Shown: positions 25,716 to 34,672, counted from the first letter of the stretch. The stretch: DNA of 64,000 bases from Pseudomonas fragi (GCF_900105835.1 NZ_LT629783.1:372001-436000); one strand, 5' to 3'. Notes: a model not told the origin generated them from the sequence alone. Program-made: numbers and translations.

Positions 25716-26525
25716 TTATTCCGGCAATTTGAAAGAGATGGTTTGGGTGGCAAATCCTTCGATGGGGGTATCCCCTCGTTTGGCCGGGACAAACTTCCAG
25801 TTGCGTACGGCTTCTACTGCAGCGTCATCGAGTGCCTGTTTGCCGCTGGATTTGGTGACGTCCACCGTGCCGGCGCGACCGTTGGGCAACACCTTGATGC
25901 GCAACACCACGGTGCCTTCCCAACTGCGGCGCAAGGCCAGGGACGGATACTCCGGCGGCGGGTTGCCAAGGCTGGCCAGCCCTGAAACTGCAGCGGTTTC
26001 CTTGACCGGGCCCGGCGCTGCGACAGGCGCCGCAGGTGCTGCTGGCGCAGTCGGTGCAGCGGGGGCTGCCGGTGCCTGTGGCGCAGGCTTGGGCGGCTGC
26101 GGTTTTTGTACCGGCTTGGGCTTGACCACCGGTTTGGGTTTTTCTATGGGCTTGGGTTTTTCCACCGGTTTGGGTGGTTCCTTCACCGCATCTTCGTCCT
26201 CGGGTGGCGCTTCGGGTTCCGGTGGCGGCGGTGGTGGTGGCGGTTCTTCCACGGGGGGCGCCGGTGGTGTCGGGCTGGTCAGCTCGACAGTCATTTCCGG
26301 AATCTCGGGCGGCGTGACCACAGGTTCGGCCTTGGCCTGCTGCATCACCCACCAGGCGCCGGCGTGCAGCAGGGCAACCAGACCTACCAGCAGCAGCGCC
26401 CGCGATGTCACCAGGCCCCCGGGTGTCGAGGTGTTGGCTACATGGGGGATGTGCGTCCACTGCTGTACGCGTTCGGCGTCGAGCAGCGGGGCAGATCGCG
26501 TTTTATTCTTTACCTCGTCACTCAT
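25716..26525 (-). CDS. tonB: Energy transducer TonB
   Basis: A 269-residue TonB. One N-terminal membrane anchor lies at about 43-62 after a basic cytosolic tail, then a long proline-rich spacer with PPPPPPPP and repeated EKPKP/KPKP units (about 70-170), and a C-terminal domain (about 185-269) with the YPSLALRRSWEGTVVLRIKV segment that pairs with the receptor TonB box. It is the first gene in a run of co-directional import genes, suggesting a dedicated energiser rather than the housekeeping TonB. Confidence 0.92.
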   Translation of the reverse strand: MSDEVKNKTRSAPLLDAERVQQWTHIPHVANTSTPGGLVTSRALLLVGLVALLHAGAWWVMQQAKAEPVVTPPEIPEMTVELTSPTPPAPPVEEPPPPPPPPEPEAPPEDEDAVKEPPKPVEKPKPIEKPKPVVKPKPVQKPQPPKPAPQAPAAPAAPTAPAAPAAPVAAPGPVKETAAVSGLASLGNPPPEYPSLALRRSWEGTVVLRIKVLPNGRAGTVDVTKSSGKQALDDAAVEAVRNWKFVPAKRGDTPIEGFATQTISFKLPE

Positions 26526-26702
26526 TAACAGTCCCTCGACTAAATGAAGGGCAATAAGGCTCCGTTCGCCCTTGCACGCAGGGACGACAACTTGTGTTTA
26601 CGGTGAGGCAATAAGTGAGGGGCCACTTATTGCGCTGTATTACGTCATCAGGGGCAGGCTGTTCATGGGCATTCCTTGTGGCTGAAGCAACTGAAGAACT
26701 AG
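26526..26702 (-). promoter_or_regulatory. Upstream region of tonB with inverted repeat and insertion point
   Basis: The span holds a perfect 10-bp inverted repeat, GCAATAAGTG and CACTTATTGC with a 6-bp spacer, at 26608-26633, about 80 bp before the tonB start. It then meets the 4-bp CTAG target copy of the IS5 element. The palindrome is a candidate operator for the import genes. Confidence 0.45.
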
Positions 26703-27870
26703 GGATGCTCCGATCAACTTGCTGCGCGGCGGCCGCAAGTCGTAATTTGCACGGCACGCAGCGCTATTTGCTCAAAACGACCTGATGCAGTGTTCATCGA
26801 GGGCGTTTTTCGCCCGGTTTTCCATGTTAAGCGCGCAACTCGCCCATACCCATCAGTTGTTTTCGAGCCATCCACAGGTTCGACAGGGCGAACAATGTGG
26901 TCAACTGAGCCGTGTTTTTCATCAGCCCACGAAAGCGCACTTTCACGTACCCAAATTGGCATTTGATCACCCGAAACGGATGTTCGACCTTGGCCCGTGT
27001 CTGGGCTTTGCAGTACTCAATCTTGCGCTTGGCCTTGTAGAGCACGCTGCGTTTATTCAACTTGGAATAGGTGCTGCGGCGCGCCGCGATTTGCCAGATC
27101 ACTTCACGATTTTCATGCTCTTCACGCTTCTCAACGCCGGTGTATCCGGCGTCTGCATACACTGCATTTTCTTCGCCATGCAAAAGCTCGGCGACCTGTG
27201 TGACATCGGCGACGTTGGCGGCGGTGCCGTGGACGTGATGAACCAAGCCGGACTCGACATCAGCGCCAATATGGGCCTTCATTCCGAAGAAATACTGGTT
27301 ACCTTTTTTGGTCTGATGCATCTCAGGGTCGCGCTTTCCCTCTTCGTTTTTAGTCGAACTGGGAGCATGAATAATGGTGGCATCGACGATAGTGCCCTGA
27401 CGCAGAGACATGCCTTTGTCCTGCAAATAACCATTGATGACCGCGAGGATTGCAGGTGCAAGCTGATGCTTTTCCAATAAGTGCCGGAAATTCATGATCG
27501 TGGTGTCTTCAGGTATCGGGGCGCTCAAGGTCAAACGTGCAAACTGGCGCATGGGCGTGATTTCGTAGAGCGCTTCTTCCATGGTCGGATCGCTCAGGGA
27601 AAACCAATTCTGCAACAGATGAATACGCAGCATGGTTTCCAGAGGATAGGGTTTTCTGCCGCCACCGGCCTTGGGGTAGAACGGCTCGATCAGGCCCAGC
27701 AGACCCGTCCAGGGCACGACCTGATCCATCTCGGCGAGGAAGCGTTCGCGGCGTGTCTGCTTGCGCTTGCCGGCGTATTCGAAATCGGAAAAGCTCATCT
27801 GGCTCATAGGCGGCTCGGATCAGGTGGTCAGGCGTATTTCAGCACATTTGAAAACTTGTTCGGAGATTCC
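26703..27870 (-). mobile_element. IS5-family insertion sequence, 1168 bp
   Basis: Bounded by imperfect 18-bp terminal inverted repeats (GGATGCTCCGATCAACTT at one end, GGAATCTCCGAACAAGTT on the complement at the other, 14 of 18 matching) and by CTAG direct copies on both sides, at 26699-26702 and 27871-27874, which fits the YTAR target of this family. A single intact transposase gene fills it. The flanking sequences do not encode a broken gene that I can see. Confidence 0.88.
26827..27807 (-). CDS. IS5-family transposase
   Basis: A 326-residue DDE transposase. The N-terminal MSFSDFEYAGKRKQTRRERF and the DUF772-type region (RKPYPLETMLRIHLLQNWFS) are family marks. Catalytic Asp residues lie in VDATIIHAPSS and YADAGYTG, and the third acidic residue in KVEHPFRVIK, which is also the Y-to-R-to-E region of IS5 proteins. 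No frameshift or internal stop is seen, so the element may be active. It is read in the same direction as the downstream tonB genes. Confidence 0.93.
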   Translation of the reverse strand: MSQMSFSDFEYAGKRKQTRRERFLAEMDQVVPWTGLLGLIEPFYPKAGGGRKPYPLETMLRIHLLQNWFSLSDPTMEEALYEITPMRQFARLTLSAPIPEDTTIMNFRHLLEKHQLAPAILAVINGYLQDKGMSLRQGTIVDATIIHAPSSTKNEEGKRDPEMHQTKKGNQYFFGMKAHIGADVESGLVHHVHGTAANVADVTQVAELLHGEENAVYADAGYTGVEKREEHENREVIWQIAARRSTYSKLNKRSVLYKAKRKIEYCKAQTRAKVEHPFRVIKCQFGYVKVRFRGLMKNTAQLTTLFALSNLWMARKQLMGMGELRA

Positions 27871-28111
27871 CTAGCGGGTGCTTTGTAAAGTTCCGTTAAG
27901 TTATGTAAAGCAACAGCTATGCCAGAAGAGCGGGAAAGTTGACGTCACGGCAGGTTATTTAGTGCGGGTGTGACGGGCTGGATTAAAAGTGACTGGGAAA
28001 AGACAAGGAGTGGACAATGAACTAAGGCGTCATCAATGACAGCAGACTTAGTTGAGCGATTAATAGGGTGTTATTGTCTGACAATCAGGCAATTATGAGA
28101 AGGTGTTATAA

Positions 28112-28152
28112 AACAGTGCACCAAAGTGAACAGTGACTGCCAACTAACAGTG
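28112..28152. repeat. Three AACAGTG copies at 17-bp period
   Basis: AACAGTG occurs at 28112, 28129 and 28146. Regular spacing of short direct repeats in a gene-free stretch suggests a protein-binding array, though chance cannot be excluded with a 7-mer. Confidence 0.3.
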
Positions 28153-28253
28153 CAGTTGCCAGCTCAGCTCTTTGCTGCCCTGATGCCAGCTGTGCCAACA
28201 GGGTGCGTGCAGGATTGATCGCTCAGGGCTGGGGGTTGCGCAGGGTGCTCAAA

Positions 28254-28296
28254 TAAAAAAGCACCTGTCGGCCGAACAGCGGCGGGCAGGTGCTTA
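28254..28296 (-). terminator. Rho-independent terminator of the ABC exporter gene
   Basis: On the minus strand AAGCACCTG, a GC-rich loop, CAGGTGCTT and then TTTTATTT. The stem and T-run are canonical, and it lies about 90 bp beyond the exporter stop. Confidence 0.75.
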
Positions 28297-28384
28297 TAGG
28301 CACATTACTTTAAGTTATAACGCTTGATGGACCAAATGGTTAAATTCGCGAGTGCGCCGTTTAGTTAGTGAGGTGGGAGTAGTT

Positions 28385-30208
28385 TTAAACCTGTTCCGTG
28401 ACTGGCAAGTCATTCCTTAGTTCATCTTGTTCACTTAACAAACCATCGGACTGATGCTGCCAAAGTCGGTAATACAGCCCTTTGCGCTCAAGTAACTGGC
28501 TGTGAGTGCCGTCTTCGGCAATATGCCCTTTGTTCAGTACAACAATGCGGTCCAGGTGGGCAATAGTTGAAAGGCGATGGGCCACTACCAGAACGGTCTT
28601 GTCCGACATAATGTCGTCAAGACTGCTCTGGATCAGACTTTCGGTTTCTGAATCCAGGCTGGCGGTGGCTTCGTCCAGTATCAGGATGGGCGCGTTCTTT
28701 AACAGTGCCCGGGCAATCGCGATCCGCTGGCGTTGACCACCGGACAACTTGACCCCGCGTTCACCGATCAGCGCGTCATACCCTTCGGGCATTTGCAGAA
28801 TGAACTCATGGGCATGGGCGCGTTTGGCGGCCAGGATAATTTGCGTTTCACCGGCATGCACATCGCCATAGCCGATATTCTCGCGCAAGGATCGATGAAA
28901 CAGTCCGGGCTCCTGGGGGATCAAGCCGATATGGGTGTGCAGCGATTGCTGGGTCATGGCCTGAATATCGATACCGTCCACTTCAATTTTCCCGCTCTGG
29001 GGCTCGTACGAACGCAGCAAAAGACTGAGCAACGTTGATTTACCGGAACCGGACAACCCGACAATGCCCACCCGTTGCCCGGCCCGAATATCCAGGTTGA
29101 AGTGTTTGAAGATCGGCCTGTCGGGGCTATAGCCGAAGTTGACGTCGCGAAAGCGGATCGCGCCCTTGTCGATAGTGACGGGCTGGGCGCTGTGCTGGTC
29201 GGGCATTTCATGGGGTTGCAGGAGGGTATCGATACTGCTCTCGATATTGCCGATGCACTCGAAGAAATGCATGAACTGCATGCTCAGAAAACTGCATTGC
29301 GCCACAATCATCAGGCCCAGGGTGGCCACCATCACAAACTGGCCCACATCGATCTTGCCCAGATGCCACAAGTACAGCGCCAGGGCCACCAGCCCGACGC
29401 GCAGCACAATGGCCAGGCTGTCCTGCAGCATGCGCACCTTTTCCTGGTAGAAGAACGAGCGTTGTCCGGCCTGTTTTTCCTCGATCTGGTAGCGGTTCAG
29501 ATAGTTGAGTTCGTAATCCTGGCGGGCGAACAGACGGATGCTGTTGAGGTTGCCCACCGCATCGACAATCTTGCCGGTGGTCAGGCTACGGGCAGTGGCA
29601 TGTTTGCCCGCCAGTTTCTGCGCCTTGAGTGACAGCCGGTACGCCAGCCAGGTGTAGGCTGTCACCCAGACCAGCAGGCCCAGGCCCAGCCAGGGTGAGG
29701 CGAGGGTCAGCATCACCAGGCTGGTGACCAGTACCGCGACAATCGGCAGCATTTCCACGATCAGCAGCCAGGTGATTTCCAGCAGGCCGATGGTGCCTTC
29801 ATTGATGCGGTGGGCCAGGCTGCCGGCAAAGTGCTCACCGAAATAGCGGGCCGAATGCTGCTGCAACCAGGCGAACAGGTCGCGCACGATGCGGATTTTT
29901 TGCAGCGGCCTGACCATGATCATGCACAGCGTGGCGCCCCGTGCACAGAGCAACTGCACCACTGCCAGGGCGAACAGCAGGCCCAGGGCAGGCAGGCTGG
30001 CCTGCAACAGATCGCCTTGTTGCCACGCGCCCTCACTGACCGCACCGGTGATGCGGCCGATGGCATAGGGCATCAGCGTGGCGGCCATCGCCGCGCCGAC
30101 TTGCAACAGGGTTATGCCCCAGTACCAGCGCGGGTACAGGCGGATGTAATGCCACACCAGGGCCCAGGGCCGGTTGGGGGGGACGGTTATAGCGTCAAAT
30201 TCGGACAT
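28385..30208 (-). CDS. ABC exporter, fused membrane and ATPase domains
   Basis: A 607-residue type-IV ABC exporter half-transporter. Residues 1-320 contain six membrane segments, and 345-590 an ATPase domain with Walker A GLSGSGKST, signature LSGGQRQR, Walker B LILDEATASLD and a switch His in VVAHRLST. It probably acts as a homodimer. No accessory protein, processing peptidase or biosynthetic gene is adjacent, so the cargo (lipid, peptide or drug) cannot be given. The C-terminal tail (about 590-607) is acidic. Confidence 0.88.
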   Translation of the reverse strand: MSEFDAITVPPNRPWALVWHYIRLYPRWYWGITLLQVGAAMAATLMPYAIGRITGAVSEGAWQQGDLLQASLPALGLLFALAVVQLLCARGATLCMIMVRPLQKIRIVRDLFAWLQQHSARYFGEHFAGSLAHRINEGTIGLLEITWLLIVEMLPIVAVLVTSLVMLTLASPWLGLGLLVWVTAYTWLAYRLSLKAQKLAGKHATARSLTTGKIVDAVGNLNSIRLFARQDYELNYLNRYQIEEKQAGQRSFFYQEKVRMLQDSLAIVLRVGLVALALYLWHLGKIDVGQFVMVATLGLMIVAQCSFLSMQFMHFFECIGNIESSIDTLLQPHEMPDQHSAQPVTIDKGAIRFRDVNFGYSPDRPIFKHFNLDIRAGQRVGIVGLSGSGKSTLLSLLLRSYEPQSGKIEVDGIDIQAMTQQSLHTHIGLIPQEPGLFHRSLRENIGYGDVHAGETQIILAAKRAHAHEFILQMPEGYDALIGERGVKLSGGQRQRIAIARALLKNAPILILDEATASLDSETESLIQSSLDDIMSDKTVLVVAHRLSTIAHLDRIVVLNKGHIAEDGTHSQLLERKGLYYRLWQHQSDGLLSEQDELRNDLPVTEQV

Positions 30209-30759
30209 GACATACCTGTCTTGTGAGCAATGCCAAAAAAGCCGTTTTCGCCGCGCAGCAAGGCGGGCGAACAGGGCGTACGCAGAAACACGGGATGCAG
30301 CTATCCGGCGCCCCTGCGAGCAAGGCGGGGCGTCAGGGTGCAGGGCTGGCTAAGTGTCGGTGCCCGGACAGCAGGTGCGGCCGGGGAGGCTCGCATGCAG
30401 GGCGCGGGGGGACCGGGAGCGGAGGGGGCTGGTTGGCGAGCGCACATCTGACATCGTTGAATTTCCTTATAACAGCGGGTCATCGACGGGACTTTTGGTC
30501 CGTCTTTGCACTGAATATGGACGGCTATACCGCCCTTGTTCGCAACTGGTGCGGGTTGCACCCCCTGGAAGCTGTGATTCCGGGGAAATAACTGCGAACG
30601 GCAAATACCAAGAAAAAACTGTGCCAAGTTGTGTCGGTCGAACATGAAGATTGTTTGGTGCAGGAGCACCGTGGTGCTGCAATCGCGGGTAAGCCCGCTC
30701 CCACAGGATATTCATCGACCAGGTGGGAGTGGGCTTGCTCGCGATTGAAGGCGACGCGG
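30209..30759. other. Gap before the sensor kinase end, with a possible leader ORF and REP pair
   Basis: A 551-bp region without a clear gene. On the minus strand a 34-codon frame (30350-30454, MSDVRSPTSPLRS) follows TAAGGAAATTCAACG, a fair ribosome-binding site, and ends TAG. It has low-complexity Pro, Arg and Ser content, so it may be a leader peptide or chance. The right part holds a REP pair. Confidence 0.3.
30681..30747. repeat. REP pair (inverted)
   Basis: AATCGCGGGTAAGCCCGCTC and, inverted, GTGGGAGTGGGCTTGCTCGC, a somewhat diverged doublet just past the sensor kinase stop. Confidence 0.8.
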
Positions 30760-32148
30760 TTAACCGGGATTGATCAGGCTCTGGCGACAATGCAGGGTCA
30801 GCCAGGCGCCGCCGCTTTCGCGGTTGTTCACTTCCAGGCTGAAGCCGTGCAGGCTGACGATGGCCGCCACGATGGACAGGCCAAGGCCAAAGCCGCCGTG
30901 TTTGTCGTCGACCCGATAAAAGCGCTGGAACACTGCCACTCGCTCGGCCTCGGGGATGCCGGGGCCGGTATCCAGCACTTCGATGCGCGGGCTGCCGTTG
31001 TCGTCGGTGGCCCGCAGGATCACCTCACCACCCGGCGGGGTGAACTTGATCGAATTGCTCAGCAGGTTGGCCAGGGCTTCGAACAACAAGGCCCGGTCGC
31101 CCGTGAGGCCGGGCAGGGCGGCTGGCGTTTCGAGCTTCAGCGTCACCTGGCCCTCTTCGGCCAGCGGCAGGTAAAAATCGTACAGCTCCTGCAGCAGCGG
31201 CAGCGGGTCGAGTTGCAGGAAGCCTGAGCGACGCTGGTGATCTTCCAGCTCGGAGATGCGCAACAAACCGCGAAAGCGCGCCATCAGGGTGTCGGTTTCG
31301 CCGATCACTTCGTCCAGTTGCAACGCTTCGGCTGAACCTTCGACGGCTTGCTGACGCATCCGGTACAACTGGGCGCGCAAGCGGGTCAGCGGGGTGCGCA
31401 GGTCGTGGGCAATGTTGTCACACACGCCCTTGACCTCGTGCATCAGCAGTTCGATGCGATCGAGCATGGCATTGACGATGGCGGCCAGCATGTCCAGTTC
31501 GTCGCGCCGGTTGGACAGCGGCAGGCGGTAGGTCAAGTCGCCGGCAACAATGGCTTCGGCACTGGCCTGAATGGCCCGGATGCGTTGCAACGGGCGGCGG
31601 CGCAGCAAGTGCCAGCCGGCAATGCCGGGAATGATGGTCAGCGACAGGCCCCAGACCAGCGCATGCAAAATGATCCGCGTGACGGCAAACAGCGAGCCGT
31701 TGTCGCGCACCAGCACCAGCCAGCGGCCATCAGGGGTTTGCGTGGCGACGGCATCGCAGCTGTCTTGCGGCAGGTTGGGGTCATCGGAGTCGATACAGCT
31801 GCTCAGGGCATGGATCTGGCCGTCCAGCGGCAAGCCCTGAGGGATGGACTGGATCGGCCCGCTCAGCGGCTTGTGTTGCTCATCGAACAGGCCATAGGCA
31901 TCCACTGCACGCATATCGAACGTCATGCTGGTGGCCAGTGCTTCATCCAGTTGTTCGCCTTCGAAGCGGGCAAACAGGTGCTGGCGCTGCATTAACGAAT
32001 GCCTGGCCAGGTTGCCCAGGTAATCCGAGACTTCGTAATACAGCACCCCCATCAGGATGCAGCTCCAGGCCACAAACAGAAAACTGTACAGCGCCAGCAG
32101 CCGGCTGCTGGAAGAACGCCAGCCCTTAGAGGGGTTCGGCAATGACAT
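30760..32148 (-). CDS. Two-component sensor histidine kinase
   Basis: A 462-residue kinase: a membrane segment at about 17-38, a periplasmic sensor of about 115 residues, a second segment at about 158-178, a HAMP linker (about 180-235), the HisKA domain with phosphoacceptor His248 in NIAHDLRTPL, and an ATPase domain with N box (LSNSIKF), DTGPGIP and GFGLGLS. It has two cysteines in the sensor (SSCIDSDD, QDSCDA) that may form a disulphide. Ligand unknown. Its start overlaps the end of the response regulator gene by 23 bp. Confidence 0.9.
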   Translation of the reverse strand: MSLPNPSKGWRSSSSRLLALYSFLFVAWSCILMGVLYYEVSDYLGNLARHSLMQRQHLFARFEGEQLDEALATSMTFDMRAVDAYGLFDEQHKPLSGPIQSIPQGLPLDGQIHALSSCIDSDDPNLPQDSCDAVATQTPDGRWLVLVRDNGSLFAVTRIILHALVWGLSLTIIPGIAGWHLLRRRPLQRIRAIQASAEAIVAGDLTYRLPLSNRRDELDMLAAIVNAMLDRIELLMHEVKGVCDNIAHDLRTPLTRLRAQLYRMRQQAVEGSAEALQLDEVIGETDTLMARFRGLLRISELEDHQRRSGFLQLDPLPLLQELYDFYLPLAEEGQVTLKLETPAALPGLTGDRALLFEALANLLSNSIKFTPPGGEVILRATDDNGSPRIEVLDTGPGIPEAERVAVFQRFYRVDDKHGGFGLGLSIVAAIVSLHGFSLEVNNRESGGAWLTLHCRQSLINPG

Positions 32149-32809
32149 AACCCGAGCCTCGAACAGTGCGAATCAGAGGCACCTGGCCCGGCGGATCGAT
32201 TTTTTTGCGCAGGCGACCGATGTGCACATCGATCAGGTTGGTGCCCGGGTCGAAGTGATAGCCCCAGACTTCCTCGAAAATCATCATCCGCGAGAGAATC
32301 TGCCCGGTGTTGCGCATCAGGAATTCCAGCAACTTGTACTCGGTGGGCAGCAGGCTCAGCTGTTGCTCGCTGCGGCTGGCTTCGCGGGTAATCAGGTTGA
32401 GTTCGAGGTCAGAGACACGCAGTGAGGTTTCGTACTTGTCGGCCGGGCTTTTGCGCCGCAGCAACACTTCCACGCGGGCTGCCATCTCATCGCTGGCAAA
32501 GGGCTTGGTCAGGTAATCATCACCTCCGGCGCGCAGGCCGCGAACACGCTCATCGACATCGGAGAGGGCGCTGATCATCAAGATCGGTGTGCTCACGCCA
32601 ATGGTGCGCAAGGTGGTGACAATCGCCAGGCCGTCCAGCTCGGGGAGCATGCGGTCGAGGGTGATCAGGTCGTAGTCGCCACTCACGGCGCGAACCAGGC
32701 CTTCGCGGCCATTGGCTACCCAATCAACCTCAAGGCCGTGGCTGGTCAATTCAGCCACGATTTCTTTCGCCGTTACGGCATCGTCTTCAATGGTCAAAAT
32801 ACGGGTCAT
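32126..32809 (-). CDS. OmpR-family response regulator
   Basis: A 227-residue regulator: receiver domain with acidic pair DD at 9-10, phosphoacceptor Asp52 (YDLITLDRMLPELDG), Thr/Ser and Lys (LTKPF), followed by a winged-helix domain (residues about 130-225) with the recognition helix region RMMIFEEVWGYHFDPGTNLI and a wing (VRGSGYVI). It is co-transcribed with the kinase. Divergent from a MATE transporter, which could be a target. Confidence 0.92.
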   Translation of the reverse strand: MTRILTIEDDAVTAKEIVAELTSHGLEVDWVANGREGLVRAVSGDYDLITLDRMLPELDGLAIVTTLRTIGVSTPILMISALSDVDERVRGLRAGGDDYLTKPFASDEMAARVEVLLRRKSPADKYETSLRVSDLELNLITREASRSEQQLSLLPTEYKLLEFLMRNTGQILSRMMIFEEVWGYHFDPGTNLIDVHIGRLRKKIDPPGQVPLIRTVRGSGYVIAEPL

Positions 32810-32941
32810 ACCGTCACCTGATGGGCTTTTTCAGCGGTGAGCACATTTTGCCCATAAAAAGCTGAAACGTTTCTGAATATTTCTTCATGTTCAGCAAGCC
32901 GTCAGAAAGCGTAGTTGAAATGACTGGGCTGGCGTGCTGAT

Positions 32942-32960
32942 GATGTTCAGCAGGAACATC
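32942..32960. promoter_or_regulatory. 7-bp perfect inverted repeat upstream of the MATE gene
   Basis: GATGTTC-AGCAG-GAACATC lies about 50 bp before the MATE start in the divergent gap with the response regulator. OmpR-type regulators usually bind direct repeats, so another repressor is equally possible. Confidence 0.35.
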
Positions 32961-33007
32961 CGGATACATTTGCGGTATAACCCCCGCTGATAATTTTTTC
33001 AGGCGCT

Positions 33008-34369
33008 GTGTTTATGCAAAACCCCTCGCAACGGCCGCTGTGGCAGATCTACCTGATCTTCCTGGCGCCGATGGTCCTGTCCAATTTCCTGCAGAGCTTC
33101 TCCGGCACCCTCAACGGGATTTACGTTGGCCAGTTGCTGGGCACCCAGGCATTGGCTGCGGTGTCGGGGATGTTTCCCATCGTGTTCTTTTTTATCGCGC
33201 TGGTGATTGGCCTGGGAGCGGGGGCTTCAGTGTTGATCGGTCAGGCCTGGGGCGCGCGGGAAACCGCACTGGTCAAGCAGATTACCGGGGCAACCCTGAC
33301 CCTTGGCGCGGCGATCGGCCTGGTCGCCGCGGTCCTCGGCAGCCTGCTGGCACGGCCTGCCTTGCAGGCGTTGGGCACCCCGGTTGACGTGCTGGAGGAG
33401 GCCGTCGGCTATGCCCGGGTGATGATGCTGATCATGCCGTTGCTGCTGGTCTTTATCCTGTTTACGCAGATTTTGCGCGGGGTCAGCGATACGGTTTCGC
33501 CGTTGCTGGCGCTGATGGTGTCTACGGCGGTGGGGTTGCTGCTGACCCCTGCACTGATCCTGGGCTGGGCTGGCCTGCCCACCCTGGGCATTCAAAGTGC
33601 GGCCTATGCGGGGCTGGTGGGTAACGTGCTGGCCATGCTGTTTCTGGTGTTGCGCCTGCGTCACAAGAATCATGTGATGGCCCCGGATCGTGAGCTGTGG
33701 GCTGCGCTGCGCCTCAACCGGGAGATCCTCGGCAAGGTGTTGCGCATTGGCTTGCCCACCGGGGTGCAGATGGTGGTGCTGTCGCTGTCGGAGCTGGTGA
33801 TCCTGGCGCTGGTCAACAGCCACGGCTCCCAGGCCACCGCGGCTTATGGCGCGGTGACCCAGATCGTCAACTATGTGCAGTTTCCGGCGCTGTCGATTGC
33901 CATTACCGCTTCAATCCTCGGCGCCCAGGCCATTGGTGCCGGGCGCATCGAGCGCATCGGCCCGATCCTGCGCACCGGCTTGCTGATCAACCTGTGCCTG
34001 ACCGGTGCCCTGGTGGTGCTCGGTTATGTGCTGTCGCACTGGTTGCTGGGCTTGTTTATCACCGATGTCGAGGCGCGGGTGCGGGCGGAGCATCTGCTGC
34101 ATATCATGCTCTGGAGCGTGCTGGTATTTGGCTTCCAGGCGGTGATCGGCGGGATCATGCGCGCCAGTGGGGTGGTGCTGGTGCCCATGGGGATCACGAT
34201 TTTCTGCGTGCTGTGTATCGAACTGCCGGCGGCTTATGTACTGGATGCTCACTATGGCCTGCAGGGCGTGTGGATGGCGTTTCCGGTGACTTATGTGGCC
34301 ATGCTGGTGCTGCAGACTGCGTATTACCGGTTGGTATGGCGGCACAAGCAGATCCAGCGGCTGGTTTGA
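33008..34369 (+). CDS. MATE-family efflux transporter
   Basis: A 453-residue MATE transporter of the NorM/DinF class, with about 12 membrane segments. The N-terminal half matches the family (LSNFLQSFSGTLNGIYVGQL; MVSTAVGLLLTPALILG) and the C-terminal half repeats the pattern (AITASILGAQAIGAGR). It likely exports cationic drugs against sodium or protons; substrate not predictable. The start is a GTG with AGG four bases upstream; an ATG two codons later is a possible alternative. Confidence 0.85.
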   Translation: MFMQNPSQRPLWQIYLIFLAPMVLSNFLQSFSGTLNGIYVGQLLGTQALAAVSGMFPIVFFFIALVIGLGAGASVLIGQAWGARETALVKQITGATLTLGAAIGLVAAVLGSLLARPALQALGTPVDVLEEAVGYARVMMLIMPLLLVFILFTQILRGVSDTVSPLLALMVSTAVGLLLTPALILGWAGLPTLGIQSAAYAGLVGNVLAMLFLVLRLRHKNHVMAPDRELWAALRLNREILGKVLRIGLPTGVQMVVLSLSELVILALVNSHGSQATAAYGAVTQIVNYVQFPALSIAITASILGAQAIGAGRIERIGPILRTGLLINLCLTGALVVLGYVLSHWLLGLFITDVEARVRAEHLLHIMLWSVLVFGFQAVIGGIMRASGVVLVPMGITIFCVLCIELPAAYVLDAHYGLQGVWMAFPVTYVAMLVLQTAYYRLVWRHKQIQRLV

Positions 34370-34672
34370 GCCAGCCTCACACAATCCCGCCCCTCTGTTG
34401 GGGCGGGCTCGCTCGCGATGGCTTCCCTGCGGTTAACCTGACCCCGCGTATCGCCTGAATCGCAGGCAAGCCAGCTCCGACATGACCCTCACCCCTTGAC
34501 CATCAACTCACTAGGCCATTTGGACGATGTGCCTGTGACTCACCAGTCCGATTATCGAAGCCAGGTTCTGGACGCCTCGCCGAGGCCGCCACCAGAGCAT
34601 CCACGATAATAAAAAGAGGACTGGCCGCATGAATTCTGCCCAGCAACTGAATCGTGCAGCGAGGCATCGACC
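34370..34672. other. 303-bp gap with degenerate REP and an 18-codon ORF
   Basis: The first part carries a diverged REP pair at 34396-34482. Near the right end AAAAAGAGGAC precedes an ATG at 34629 that reads 18 codons (MNSAQQLNRAARHRPCAQ) and stops at 34685, overlapping the next gene start. It may be a leader peptide for coupling or the remnant of a larger deleted gene. Confidence 0.35.

Larger units (their letters stand above)
27875..28384. other. 510-bp gap without a recognisable gene
   Basis: Between the IS5 element and the ABC exporter. It holds three direct AACAGTG copies spaced exactly 17 bp apart, an AAGGAG site six bases before an ATG-AAC-TAA triplet at 28017, and a terminator for the exporter. 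No protein of credible length is visible. It may carry a promoter or a small RNA. Confidence 0.4.

Noticed and set aside
30223..30591. Plus-strand frame of 122 codons (MSNAKKAVFAAQQGG)
   Set aside because: Low-complexity Gly/Arg content, in the leader of the ABC exporter, no domain or conserved look.
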